NCBI RefSeq assembly: GCF_008808095.1
Contig: NZ_CP023397.1
Span: 310,001 to 374,000, forward strand
DNA from: Pseudoalteromonas ruthenica
Lineage (GTDB): Bacteria; Pseudomonadota; Gammaproteobacteria; Enterobacterales; Alteromonadaceae
Direction of reading: 5' to 3'
DNA: 64,000 nt
Part shown: positions 37,140 to 45,523 of the stretch, one piece after another
How the letters are laid out: each line of letters starts with the position of its first letter
How positions within the stretch are numbered: the stretch's first letter is position 1
Program-made: the position numbers and the translations under genes
The notes under the pieces: model-generated
What the model was told of the DNA's origin: nothing
Database searches by the model: none
What the model saw: the letters and a program-made list of their open reading frames with translations, nothing else

Positions 37140-38679
37140 AGTTTGTCTCCTTTTCGAATAAGCGCGCTTTGAGGGTGTAGGCGCATGCTTTAATTTCGGC
37201 GGCAATGGTCTTAATGTCCTCAATGGCGGTGTTGGGGTTGAGTAGAGTGAATTTGAGGTAATTAATACCCCTAAATTTGGTGCGTGCGATGGCACACTCA
37301 CCCTGTTTGAATAACTCGTCTTTAATCTGATAATTCAGTGTATTGAGCTGCTCGTCATCGAGTTGGGGGTCAATAAAACGGAACACCAGTGTGCTTAATT
37401 CTGGCTCGTGAACGAGTTCAAATTCCTGATCTTGTTTTAACGTCACAAAGCTACTGCGCGCCAAAGCCATCACACTTGAAAACACGCGGCCAACCTGTTC
37501 ACTGCCCATAATGCGTAGCGTCAACCACAGCTTCAGAGCGTCAAAACGGCGAGTGGTTTGCAGGCTTTTATCCACTAAATTAGGTGCTGCTTGCGGACAA
37601 TCACTGAACGGGTTTAAGTAATCAGCGTGATGGGTTAAATGTTGGAATTGCTGTTTATCGGCGACGATAAATGCGCTGCTGCTCACCGGTTGCAAGAAAG
37701 ACTTATGGTAATCTAGGGTGACCGAGTCGGCATGCTCAATGCCGCTAAGTAAATGGGTGTAATCATCGGTGGCGAGCAGGCCACAGCCATAGGCGGCATC
37801 GACATGCATCCATACCTGCTGCTTTTGACAGCGCTCAGCGATGCTCGCTAATGGGTCGATTGAGCCAAAATCGGTGGTCCCTGCCGTGGCGATGACGGCA
37901 ATGGGAATGTCACCTTGTGCTCGGGCTTGGCACATGGCCGCATTGAGCGCATCTAAGTCCATTTTAAAGTGCTTATCAACACTCACTGGTACCACTGCGT
38001 TATACCCAAGTCCCAATAGGGCTGCCGATTTTTGAATGCTAAAGTGGCTTACTTCTGAGCAGAAAATACGGTAGTGCTTGGCTTGTGCTGGCAGGCCATG
38101 ATCACGTATGACATGGCCATGCAAACGCTTGGCCGCATCGTCTCGCGCCAGTAATAATGCCATGAGGTTGGACTGACTGCCGCCGCTGGTGAAGATACCA
38201 TCAGCGTGACTATCAAAGCCTATTCTTTGCACACTCCAGTCAATTAGCTTTTGCTCTATTAAGGTACCGCCAGCGCTTTGGTCCCAGGTATCTAACGAAG
38301 AATTAATGGCACTGAGCAATTGCTCGGCTATCACCGCAGGGTAGGCGACGGGGCAATTCAAATGCGCCACGTACTTAGGGTGGTGAAAATAGACTGCATG
38401 ATCTAAGTACAGTGCTTTTATTTCATCCAGTGCTTTATCCACGCTATGTAATGGCTGACTTAAATCTATATCGGCAACCAATTGGCTAAGCTGCTGGTGG
38501 TTAACACCTGAATGAACCTTTTTAGCACGGCGTATGGCCTGATGGATTAACGACATGGTTTGCATAGAAGCCATCTCGTAATGCAGCAGGTTACTCTCGT
38601 TAAAAATATAGGGGTGACTTGGGTCACTATGACTATTGCTAGCTGATTGGCTATCAAGCACAGGGGCTAATTGATTCAC
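37132..38679 (-). CDS. PLP-dependent decarboxylase (siderophore diamine formation)
   Basis: This protein of about 515 residues is a group II PLP decarboxylase. Motifs are HPKYVAHLNCPVAYPAVIAEQ, TSGGSQSNLMALL, HVDAAYGCGLL (cofactor Asp) and LDYHKSFLQPVSSSAF, in which the Lys of HK is the Schiff-base residue. It is similar to DesA and AlcA-cluster decarboxylases that make cadaverine or putrescine from lysine or ornithine. I start at the GTG (38679), with GGAG seven bases upstream. A TTG at 38703 is in frame. It is the first gene of the operon and lies behind a Fur-box promoter. Confidence 0.92.
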   Translation of the reverse strand: MNQLAPVLDSQSASNSHSDPSHPYIFNESNLLHYEMASMQTMSLIHQAIRRAKKVHSGVNHQQLSQLVADIDLSQPLHSVDKALDEIKALYLDHAVYFHHPKYVAHLNCPVAYPAVIAEQLLSAINSSLDTWDQSAGGTLIEQKLIDWSVQRIGFDSHADGIFTSGGSQSNLMALLLARDDAAKRLHGHVIRDHGLPAQAKHYRIFCSEVSHFSIQKSAALLGLGYNAVVPVSVDKHFKMDLDALNAAMCQARAQGDIPIAVIATAGTTDFGSIDPLASIAERCQKQQVWMHVDAAYGCGLLATDDYTHLLSGIEHADSVTLDYHKSFLQPVSSSAFIVADKQQFQHLTHHADYLNPFSDCPQAAPNLVDKSLQTTRRFDALKLWLTLRIMGSEQVGRVFSSVMALARSSFVTLKQDQEFELVHEPELSTLVFRFIDPQLDDEQLNTLNYQIKDELFKQGECAIARTKFRGINYLKFTLLNPNTAIEDIKTIAAEIKACAYTLKARLFEKETNYE

Positions 38680-38717
38680 GACGCTACTCCATTTAAGGTA
38701 CAAAGATTAGAAACGGG

Positions 38718-38746
38718 ATCGTAATGATAATGGTTATCACTGGCAA
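38718..38746 (-). promoter_or_regulatory. Fur-box promoter of the siderophore operon
   Basis: On the - strand there is a -35-like TTGCCA (38746-38741), a 17-bp spacer and a -10-like TACGAT (38723-38718). The spacer is filled by a Fur box: TGATAATGGTTATCA at 38725-38739 on the + strand matches the 7-1-7 consensus at 14 of 15 positions, and the 19-mer covers 38723-38741. Iron-loaded Fur bound there would exclude RNA polymerase, so the operon should be induced by iron limitation. Confidence 0.88.
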
Positions 38747-39001
38747 TAATAAAAAAGGATTAATTTAACTTACATTTTTGTTACATGTCTATTATTCATA
38801 CTCGAATAATGCATCCGCTCTAAAGTAAATCCGGCTATTTAAAGGGGTGACTACCTGCCAGGTGCAAGCGAGTAAGGGCCCAAGCGAGACGCTTCGTTCG
38901 GGAGAAAGTGATAAAAATTCACGTTGTGTCAGCGTGATCGGCGAGGTAACTAGAGGTAAAGGAGATAGCAGCGCACAGGGCACTGCTACTATTTTTAGAA
39001 C
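38747..39001. other. Intergenic region with a possible + strand terminator
   Basis: Between the Fur-box promoter and the small membrane-protein gene there is no convincing gene. A hairpin at about 38970-38989 (TAGCAG with CTGCTA) is followed by CTATTTTTA on the + strand, where no annotated gene would use it. Short open frames exist on both strands (a 54-codon GTG frame from about 38848 on + and 38792-38983 on -) without clear ribosome sites. Confidence 0.4.
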
Positions 39002-39289
39002 TTACTGGTGAGGACCTTGTTCGGGCTTGGACTCTGAGCCCGATAACACATAACCTGCCACGGTACCGAGTAATGCCGCTAAGGTTTCACTGCCGAAGTC
39101 GGTGAGCACGGCAAGGATCAGCAGCGACGGTAAAAACACCATCACTCCCAGTGCTTTTATAGAGTTAGGACCAAAGTCGGCATTGAGTACATGCAGGCGA
39201 TAAAATGTCAGTGCTATGCCTGAAAGCATGGTAATCACCGCACCGACGATGGCGAGAAAGTGTATCCATGTTAAATCTGCCATTTCCAT
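39002..39289 (-). CDS. Small two-TM membrane protein
   Basis: This 95-residue protein has two to three hydrophobic segments: WIHFLAIVGAVITMLSGIALTF, then ALGVMVFLPSLLILAVLT, and a weaker LAALLGTVAGYVLSG. The C-terminal tail is polar (SESKPEQGPHQ). I do not recognise the family. The layout, with a conserved-looking FGPNSIKALGV between helices, suggests a real inner-membrane protein. It is monocistronic. Confidence 0.7.
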   Translation of the reverse strand: MEMADLTWIHFLAIVGAVITMLSGIALTFYRLHVLNADFGPNSIKALGVMVFLPSLLILAVLTDFGSETLAALLGTVAGYVLSGSESKPEQGPHQ

Positions 39290-39489
39290 AGGGCGATATC
39301 CTTATTAATTCATGACCGAGTGTTTACATTATGTTAATTGTAAACGAAAACAAAGGGGTATAACAGCTGAACCGCTCTTTTCGCTGCCACTCACGTGCTG
39401 GTGATTGCGCTTATGCTCACTGTTCACTGATTGGGTGGATTGCTAGCTATGCGTTAAAAGAGCAACCCAACCACAGTGATATCAAGCAG

Positions 39490-39510
39490 GCCTTTTTATG
39501 ATAAAAAGGC
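39490..39510. repeat. 21-bp palindrome upstream of the 39573 gene
   Basis: GCCTTTTTAT-G-ATAAAAAGGC is a perfect 10-bp inverted repeat with a single central base. It lies 62 bp before the next start codon. It may be an operator, or a hairpin with A/T flanks that ends transcripts. Confidence 0.6.
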
Positions 39511-39572
39511 TTCAATCAAAGATGCAGAGCGTTTAAAGTAATACAGTGAGTAAACAAGGAAGTAATAAGCAA

Positions 39573-40271
39573 ATGCAGTATAGCCAACTATCCAAAGGTG
39601 CGCGTCATCATATTAAAGCGGATCTCTTACCTGAGCGTGTCGCGCTGCAAACAAAAACGCACCATGTAATTGTGACCTTTCGTTTTTTGTTGCTGTTTTT
39701 CTCAATATCAGCGGCCGTGGTCGCGGTTTTTGATGATTCACTGTTTTATGCGGTGGTGGCACCTATTTTATTGATCCCTTGCCTTTTTTGTTGGCTTAAG
39801 AGCCAGTATTTGGTGCTCGATGCAGCGAAAGGTCAAGCATATATAGAGTCACGTTTCGCGGGCAGAGCAGGCACTCCCATGCCTATGGGTCATTTGGCAA
39901 ACGTTAAAATTGTGGTGCAACCCATCCCTAGCATGGTCACGCACTATCAGTTTGCGTTATGTGGGCAAAGATATACGCTAGGGACACTTGCTGACACCCA
40001 AGCGGCGGCCAGCTTTCTTGCGCAGCACTTCGGCTGCCAACTGAGCGTGAAAGAGAGTGTTACGGCTACGGAGCAAACGGTTTCTTTCGGCACTGACAAA
40101 AGTGAAGTGCAAGCGGAAACCGTGCAAAACCAGACTACTGATACACCCCCTCGCGTTGGCCGAGAACTGTATTTTTGGGATAAAACTGCGCTCGCTAAGT
40201 TTATTTTCGGGCCATTTGTTTTTTTGCTAGTGGTCGGCCTTATTGCCAAGGAGTTACATCGTGTCTTTTAA
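39573..40271 (+). CDS. Membrane protein of unknown function, first of a pair
   Basis: This protein of about 232 residues starts at the ATG with AGGAAG ten bases upstream. A GTG at 39546 is in frame as an alternative. It has a TM hairpin near residues 35-75 (FRFLLLFFSISAAVVAV and FYAVVAPILLIPCLFCWL), then a soluble part with a GQAYIESRF strand pattern, then a C-terminal TM (FIFGPFVFLLVVGLIA). I do not recognise the family. The fold resembles bacterial PH-like membrane proteins, which is a weak guess. The stop overlaps the start of the next gene by 11 bp. Confidence 0.7.
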   Translation: MQYSQLSKGARHHIKADLLPERVALQTKTHHVIVTFRFLLLFFSISAAVVAVFDDSLFYAVVAPILLIPCLFCWLKSQYLVLDAAKGQAYIESRFAGRAGTPMPMGHLANVKIVVQPIPSMVTHYQFALCGQRYTLGTLADTQAAASFLAQHFGCQLSVKESVTATEQTVSFGTDKSEVQAETVQNQTTDTPPRVGRELYFWDKTALAKFIFGPFVFLLVVGLIAKELHRVF

Positions 40272-40728
40272 GCAAATTTCTAATGAATTAGCGGTGCTAA
40301 ACAAAAGCAGTAAAATCTTCGTTGCTCGGTTTATTGGTGTATTTATTTCCTTGATTGGCGCGGCGAATTTGTTCTCAGTGGCCCGTGGTGATATGCCACT
40401 GTTTGTCTGGGCATCGGTCACTACACTTGGCCTTATCGGGTTGTTTGGCAGTTATGCGGTGTGGGTTGATAAGCGTAAACAGGCCGTGACTATACGCGCG
40501 AAGATGCTGTTTCCAATAAAAACGAAACATATTCAATTTGGTGATATCGAGGCGGTTGTTGTGGATGAACGGATGCTAGACCGTCATGATGCGCGGCTTT
40601 TTTTACAACTAACTAACGGCGATCGTTTCAACCTCGCTCCTAAAGGGTTTAAAAAACGTTTGGAACGCGACGGAGAAGACCTCGCGAGGTTTATTGATAT
40701 CCCCCTGCACGTCACCTACAAGCAGTAA
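40261..40728 (+). CDS. Membrane protein of unknown function, second of a pair
   Basis: I start this 155-residue protein at the GTG, which has AAGGAG seven bases before it. The open frame to 40243 is ignored. It has two TM segments (IFVARFIGVFISLIGAANLF and LFVWASVTTLGLIGLFGSYAVW), then a cytoplasmic part of beta strands (AVTIRAKMLFPIKTKHIQF, RLFLQLTNGDRFNLAP). The topology mirrors the preceding gene, so the two may form one complex. The family is not recognised. The last 13 bp overlap a remnant gene on the opposite strand. Confidence 0.7.
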   Translation: MSFKQISNELAVLNKSSKIFVARFIGVFISLIGAANLFSVARGDMPLFVWASVTTLGLIGLFGSYAVWVDKRKQAVTIRAKMLFPIKTKHIQFGDIEAVVVDERMLDRHDARLFLQLTNGDRFNLAPKGFKKRLERDGEDLARFIDIPLHVTYKQ

Positions 40729-40892
40729 TCGCTTAGCACTGGCACTGCGACCGCCATCGCCTTACCGGCTCCCGTGGTATGATACCAGTGCGCTCCTGCG
40801 AAAATGGTCAGTAAATGCGCCAGTGCTCCAAGAAAGCTTAACAGCGCAGCAATGACAAAAGCGCGTTTACCTTTATCCTGATGAGTGCTCAT
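40716..40892 (-). pseudogene. Truncated remnant of a small multi-TM protein
   Basis: A 58-codon frame reads MSTHQDKGKRAFVIAALLSF, continues through one hydrophobic segment to IFAGAHWYHTTGAGKAMA, then ends within a few residues. That motif (A/G-x-x-WY-x3-GAG-x-x-MA) resembles a family of small four-TM proteins of roughly 120-140 residues in which it lies after TM1. Here everything after TM1 is missing, and the frame runs into the convergent gene's end. It is probably a broken gene. Family resemblance is from memory. Confidence 0.5.
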
Positions 40893-41014
40893 ACACTAAA
40901 ACCTCCTCAGTAAGTAGGCTATAAAGCGCTGAGTCAGCGCAATGGTCATCAATAACCCTGCATTGCGGTAATAAACCGTGCTGACTAAAACCTAAGGTTT
41001 TCAACTCGTCCCTA

Positions 41015-42076
41015 CTAGGGCGGAGATATCCCAGGTGACTGACAGGCTCTGACGCGAAAGCGGTAGCCATAGGGCATACTATCATCCGGCGCAATTTCGA
41101 CGATTTCGTAGTCGTTAAGCTCCACCGCTTTGACGCTGTTCGCTTTTTTGCAGCGGGAGAAACTATCGGCTTCGTAGCTGTATGCGAACATGGCAATAAG
41201 GCGCTTGCTACGCTCAAAATAGCCCTTAGTGTGTAAAAACTGCTGGATGTTTTTTGCTGCCTCGGTGTCTCCCTCAACCTGCACTTCGGCGCTGTTGTCG
41301 GATTGTTTTGCGCCCGAGTGTTGGGTGGGTAAATCTTGTTGGATTTTCTCGCTCAGTTGCTGCACCGCTTGCTCTTGACGAGCAGGCGACTCATCGACTA
41401 AGGCTTTACCCTCGCTAAAGCTAGCGGTGATATCATCGAGCACAGCCTCAGCAGGTTTGTCATCAACGAAGGAAATGATATTAACAATCACCACACTGGC
41501 GAGAAAGAACCGCACCAACGCGGTCATTAATGGCGAATAGCTCTGACTGATAAATTTAATGCGTTGCGAGCCAAAGGGTTTAATAAGCAGCAGTGCGACA
41601 ATATAAAATGGTAGAAAAAGCTGTAACAACAACAAGGTACATAAGGTGATCCCCAGCGCCCAAGGGGGCAGATACAACAACGTGGCAAAGTTATGGGTGT
41701 AGTTGAAGTGGCTGGCCGACACTCCAGTGACTTCATTGACAATGCCACTGGCACTGGCGAGCACAAAGTTTGCGATGGTGGCATAGAACACTAAAATCAG
41801 AGCTTTACCTGCCAGTGAGTGCCACAGCTGGTTAAACTTAGGCCAAAACTCTACCACTAAAGCAATAATAGTGATGACAGTGGCCAGCCAGCCTGATTGC
41901 AGCACCACTAAGCAGAGAATGGCAAGCAGGTAGAGCTTTTGTGCGCTGCCAAGGTTAAACCAAATCGTCTGGCAACGTTTTAATAGGCGCATTTTATGCG
42001 GCTGCCACTGGCTCTGTTGCCGCTGTATATGTTTGTTTGCGCGCCAGCGCGCGACTTTGATACGTCTTAACACCAT
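41015..42076 (-). CDS. Multi-pass membrane protein of unknown function
   Basis: This 353-residue protein has a basic N-terminus (about 1-35) and about five hydrophobic segments in residues 45-215: YLLAILCLVVLQSGWLATV, ITIIALVVEF, ALILVFYATIANFVLASASG, LGITLCTLLLLQLFLPFYI and LVRFFLASVVIVNIISF. It ends in an acidic, polar C-terminal domain of about 135 residues with two cysteines. I do not recognise the family. No good ribosome site is seen at the first ATG; a methionine at residue 29 is possible. It lies 38 bp downstream of the PhzF-family gene on the same strand. Confidence 0.72.
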   Translation of the reverse strand: MVLRRIKVARWRANKHIQRQQSQWQPHKMRLLKRCQTIWFNLGSAQKLYLLAILCLVVLQSGWLATVITIIALVVEFWPKFNQLWHSLAGKALILVFYATIANFVLASASGIVNEVTGVSASHFNYTHNFATLLYLPPWALGITLCTLLLLQLFLPFYIVALLLIKPFGSQRIKFISQSYSPLMTALVRFFLASVVIVNIISFVDDKPAEAVLDDITASFSEGKALVDESPARQEQAVQQLSEKIQQDLPTQHSGAKQSDNSAEVQVEGDTEAAKNIQQFLHTKGYFERSKRLIAMFAYSYEADSFSRCKKANSVKAVELNDYEIVEIAPDDSMPYGYRFRVRACQSPGISPP

Positions 42077-42114
42077 AGGGTATTACTTACCAAATAAGCG
42101 ATTGTTGGCCACCG

Positions 42115-42918
42115 TCAGCTTGCAGCTGTGGCTATATGCAGGGTGCTTTGCGCGTAAAGCACAGCGTAGCCACTGACCAAAACATGCTCTGCATCTAATG
42201 AACAAAATAACTCACCGCCACGGATGGATTTTTGCTTTGCGTGAAACTTGGTTTTACCTAGTTGCTCTGCCCAATAGGGAGTGAGTCCAGCATGGATAGA
42301 GCCGGTCACAGGGTCTTCATCACCGCCGTTAGCGGGCCAAAAATAGCGGCTGACAAAGTCGCAATCACTGCCTTTGGCGCTCACCACCACATCTCGTGGT
42401 GACAAGGTTTTTAACTGCTCACTGTTACTTTGCAATGAGAGCACGTCGTGTTCATCGTCATATATCGCAAAATAGGCCTGCGCGTTGGCCAACACCTGCT
42501 TCGGAGGGCGTGATAAACCTGCCAACAACGCCGCAGGAGCCTCTACTGCTGTAGGAGCAAGGTTGGGAAAGCGCATCTCAATACAACCATCATGGTGGCG
42601 CCATACTGTTAAATCACCGACCTGCTGAGTGGTAAAGCGTATGGTCTGATGACACTGAAAGTATTCAAATAGCACGAAAGCCGAGGCTAAAGTTGCATGA
42701 CCGCAAAAGTCAATTTCCATCAGCGGTGAAAACCAGCGTATGGCATAGCCACCACTTGGGTTAGCAATGATAAATGCGGTTTCCGAGAGGTTGTTTTCAC
42801 TGGCAATTTGTTGCATGAGCGCACCGGGTAATGGTGAATCAAGTACCACCACCGCCGCAGAGTTCCCGCCAAACTGTTCTCGAGTGAAGGCGTCAATAAT
42901 GTACATGCAAAGCTGCAT
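42115..42918 (-). CDS. PhzF-family isomerase
   Basis: This 267-residue protein matches the PhzF/DAP-epimerase-like family: YIIDAFTREQFGGNSAAVVVL, the catalytic Glu46 in NNLSETAFI, IDFCGHATLASAFVLFEYF, and the C-terminal FWPANGGDEDPVTGSIHAGL, which ends with the conserved DPVTGS. In phenazine producers PhzF isomerises DHHA, but most family members act on other unknown substrates and no phenazine genes are here. Length is normal. The pathway is unknown. Confidence 0.92.
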   Translation of the reverse strand: MQLCMYIIDAFTREQFGGNSAAVVVLDSPLPGALMQQIASENNLSETAFIIANPSGGYAIRWFSPLMEIDFCGHATLASAFVLFEYFQCHQTIRFTTQQVGDLTVWRHHDGCIEMRFPNLAPTAVEAPAALLAGLSRPPKQVLANAQAYFAIYDDEHDVLSLQSNSEQLKTLSPRDVVVSAKGSDCDFVSRYFWPANGGDEDPVTGSIHAGLTPYWAEQLGKTKFHAKQKSIRGGELFCSLDAEHVLVSGYAVLYAQSTLHIATAAS

Positions 42919-43107
42919 AGGCTAAATCACCCAGTTAAAATCGCTGCGTTTAGAGTAATCAGTATATTCAGTGAAGGCAAGCTTAGGCCTGAAGTGCGCG
43001 CTTTGCAGCGGAGCTTACTTAGATAGAAAGTGAGTTATAAAGGGGTGATACAGCGAAGAGGCTTTGAGTGCTCCGCACCAGTTCATTTGCTGCACAAAAA
43101 AGGAAAC

Positions 43108-43623
43108 TTAACTGTGATATAGCTTAATCTCAATGATGATGAGGCTGTCGGTGATAGCGATTTGAACGTAAAACTCATCAAATTCATTACTGACGATATT
43201 ATGCTGAAGTGGCGCATCAGCGAGACGCAGTTTACTGTTTTGCAGCGATTGCGTGAGCAGTTTTAACTCGTGCTCATCAAGAGCAAGTTTTGCAAGCTGT
43301 AACACAGAAGCATTCAATTGATTTGCAGCGGTGTCCATATGCGGGCCAAGAACCATCAATGCCTGTTTGCCATAATGCTCACATGACCAATGCTTCACTG
43401 AAAATAAATTGCCATTAGCCAACACCCCTTTTACTTCGTTGCTCGACTCCTGCCATTGCTGAACGCTAATAGCTGGATTAGCTGCATACAGTTGTTTTTG
43501 GTTCTCTTTTTGCTCGTAAACGCATTCGTTGGCGGCGCATCCGACGCTGAATACCCCAAGGACTAGTGTGACAAGTAATGAGTATATGCGATTACGGGGG
43601 TGGGCGTGTCTACAGATTATCAT
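43108..43623 (-). CDS. Putative lipoprotein of unknown function
   Basis: This 171-residue protein has a basic N-region (RHAHPRNR), a hydrophobic stretch (IYSLLVTLVLGVFSVG) and a lipobox-like SVGC with Cys29. The mature part is helical in the middle (HMDTAANQLNASVLQLAKLALDEHELKLL) and ends in strands (FYVQIAITDSLIIIEIKLYHS). I do not recognise the family. It is a single gene with a weak ribosome site. Confidence 0.7.
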   Translation of the reverse strand: MIICRHAHPRNRIYSLLVTLVLGVFSVGCAANECVYEQKENQKQLYAANPAISVQQWQESSNEVKGVLANGNLFSVKHWSCEHYGKQALMVLGPHMDTAANQLNASVLQLAKLALDEHELKLLTQSLQNSKLRLADAPLQHNIVSNEFDEFYVQIAITDSLIIIEIKLYHS

Positions 43624-44030
43624 GGTTGCGGAATCTCTAAGTGGTAAGCTGGATCTTTCGGTGGTGTAAGAAATTTAGACACTCGTGACTCTTTAACCGT
43701 AGTTTCAAACTGCTGTGGTCGAGTTAGGTTCGCGACTCAATTTAAAAGATACGTCTTTCTAATATACAAGATTAATATCAGAAATAGTCATCACTTGCCA
43801 CCAAAATAGAAACTCATTGGTAGGTTAATAAACTGGGGCGTATTTCCTCATCGCTATTGAATCCTTCGTCTAGATTAGCTTTGTGTCATCGCTACCGCGT
43901 TTAAATTATTAAAGCTAGAACCGTTTGGCTAAATTTGCTATCAATGGCATGAAGGTGGGGCATTTTAGGATCAAGCAACCACACCTGAGCGCTCGGTATT
44001 GAGTTTCTAGTCGGCTTAAAGGATTTTGAC
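43624..44030. other. Intergenic region without visible features
   Basis: I see no gene, terminator or operator here beyond the AAAGGA ribosome site at its end. It separates divergent genes and presumably carries both promoters. Confidence 0.5.
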
Positions 44031-44240
44031 GTGTATTTTTTAATATTTCTGGGGTTGGTCGTGCTCGCGATTACTTATTGGGACTATCGCAAGGAGGAAA
44101 CTGACACCGTATTGCTCCTCGATTGGTGGGTGTGGTTTGACGTATCCAAAGCTCGCTTTCCTGTGTTGTATTGGCTCATAATCGCGTTGCAAAGCGCCGG
44201 TGGACTCGCTTTGGTGTTGTACGGTTTGATAAACCGCTAA
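44031..44240 (+). CDS. Small two-TM membrane protein
   Basis: This 69-residue protein starts at a GTG with AAAGGA eight bases before it. It has TM1 at about 2-15 (YFLIFLGLVVLAITYW) and TM2 at about 46-66 (YWLIIALQSAGGLALVLYGLI). A short Trp-rich loop lies between them. I do not recognise the family. The good ribosome site and two clean TMs support it. It precedes the GNAT gene by 112 bp. Confidence 0.6.
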   Translation: MYFLIFLGLVVLAITYWDYRKEETDTVLLLDWWVWFDVSKARFPVLYWLIIALQSAGGLALVLYGLINR

Positions 44241-44352
44241 TGTGTATACAGCGCCGGTGTCCAAATAAGTGCTCGGTGCACACAGGCGATAGTCACTATT
44301 ATCAAAATTTTCTATGCACAACTTAAAATCTCGCTGAAATAAGGAAGACATC

Positions 44353-44775
44353 ATGGAAGTTAAATTTCTTGAAAAGGATGCTGATTATAAAGCGGTGCTG
44401 GAAGTGTTATTACAGCTTCGCCCGCAGTATTCTCTCGATGCTTTATCTGCGCAAATTGACAAGCAACAACTACATCATTACCAGCTTGTGTATGTGAAAT
44501 CCTCACAAGGAGTGCTTGCGGTGGCAGGGTTCAGTATTGGTGAAAAACTGGCTTGGGGTAAACATATCTATATTGAGGATTTGGTGACTAATGCGAAGCA
44601 TCGCTCGCGTGGTGTAGGTCAATTTTTACTGGATTGGTTTAAAACTTACGCGCGGGCTAATAAATGTGAGCAAATTCACTTAGACTCGGGCGTTCAACGC
44701 TTTGCGGCACATCGATTCTATCTGCGTGAGGGTTTTAACATCGCCAGCCATCACTTCTCAATGGTGGATGTATAG
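44353..44775 (+). CDS. GNAT-family N-acetyltransferase
   Basis: This 140-residue protein has the GNAT acetyl-CoA site pattern: IYIEDLVTNAKHRSRGVGQFLLDWF, with the R-x-x-G-x-G/A motif as RSRGVG, then HLDSGVQRFAAHRFYLREGF at the C-terminus. The latter matches the motif of acetyltransferases of small amines or peptides. The substrate cannot be read from the sequence. AAGGAAG precedes the ATG. It is monocistronic. Confidence 0.9.
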   Translation: MEVKFLEKDADYKAVLEVLLQLRPQYSLDALSAQIDKQQLHHYQLVYVKSSQGVLAVAGFSIGEKLAWGKHIYIEDLVTNAKHRSRGVGQFLLDWFKTYARANKCEQIHLDSGVQRFAAHRFYLREGFNIASHHFSMVDV

Positions 44776-44857
44776 CAAGGGTAAGTGAGTTTATCGCCTA
44801 GCTTGGATAGGGCTGCACCTAGTTGTCTAGATGCAGCGGCGTCATCACTGTTACGGC

Positions 44858-45283
44858 TTAGTGCATATTCGCATCGTATTTTTGCGCCAAATCGTGTTTT
44901 TGTTTATCACTTAAGGCACGCCCAGCTAATTGAAATACCTCTTGTTCTTCTTCATCCAGGTGATGGTGCACTTTGTGGTGTAACTTTTTCGCCGTTGCCA
45001 GCCAAGCAGGTGAGCTCATATCTGTGCTTTCAAGCTCTTCGATCAGTTCGTCAATATCATGATGTTCGGCAATGCTGTGACGCGCTTTTTCTTGAGTTAG
45101 GTCTTTAAAAATAAGTGGGTCATAGAAGTAACGCTCTTCAAATTTGGCATGCTCTTGCAGCTCATGTTTGAGTTTTTCCAACAGGCCATGGCGTGTTTTA
45201 GTGTCACCGCTGGTCTCGATCAATTTATCAATGAGCTTACGTTGGGTGTCATGGTCATGACGTAGTGCTTCAAATATGGTCAT
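44858..45283 (-). CDS. Hemerythrin-domain protein
   Basis: This 141-residue protein is an HHE hemerythrin: LRHDHDTQRKLID, LKHELQEHAKFEERYFY, and EHHDIDELIEELE, then KLHHKVHHHLDEEEQEVF. The His and Glu/Asp ligands of the di-iron centre are in place. These proteins bind O2 or NO, or store iron, and act in the cytoplasm. AAGGAG precedes the ATG. It is a single gene. Confidence 0.9.
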   Translation of the reverse strand: MTIFEALRHDHDTQRKLIDKLIETSGDTKTRHGLLEKLKHELQEHAKFEERYFYDPLIFKDLTQEKARHSIAEHHDIDELIEELESTDMSSPAWLATAKKLHHKVHHHLDEEEQEVFQLAGRALSDKQKHDLAQKYDANMH

Positions 45284-45483
45284 AGTGTCTCCTTTTTACT
45301 TTGCTACCAACTACACAGAGCAAGTCAAATGCCATATTTCAAGTGCATGATTAGTAAATGTTTTTTATTTTAAAGAAGTGAGGCAATGTAGCTTTTACAA
45401 GTAAAAATGGAAAATTCACCACATTAAGTCGCCATTTAGGCACGCGGGCGGAAGTCATACAACAGAACGTTAATTGTTAAGAT

Positions 45484-45508
45484 GAAAAAGCCTGCGTGAT
45501 GCAGGCTT
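45484..45508 (-). terminator. Terminator of the S9 peptidase gene
   Basis: An 8-bp stem (AAGCCTGC with GCAGGCTT) has a 5-nt loop. On the - strand a run of T follows. It starts 16 bp after the peptidase stop. Confidence 0.88.
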
Positions 45509-45523
45509 CTCAAGGAGTACAGC

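Noticed and set aside
38792..38983. 63-codon frame on the - strand
   Set aside because: GTG start without a ribosome site, overlapping the hairpin; no recognisable protein pattern.
42115..42918. Phenazine biosynthesis
   Set aside because: Only a PhzF-family protein is present; no other phz genes are in the window.
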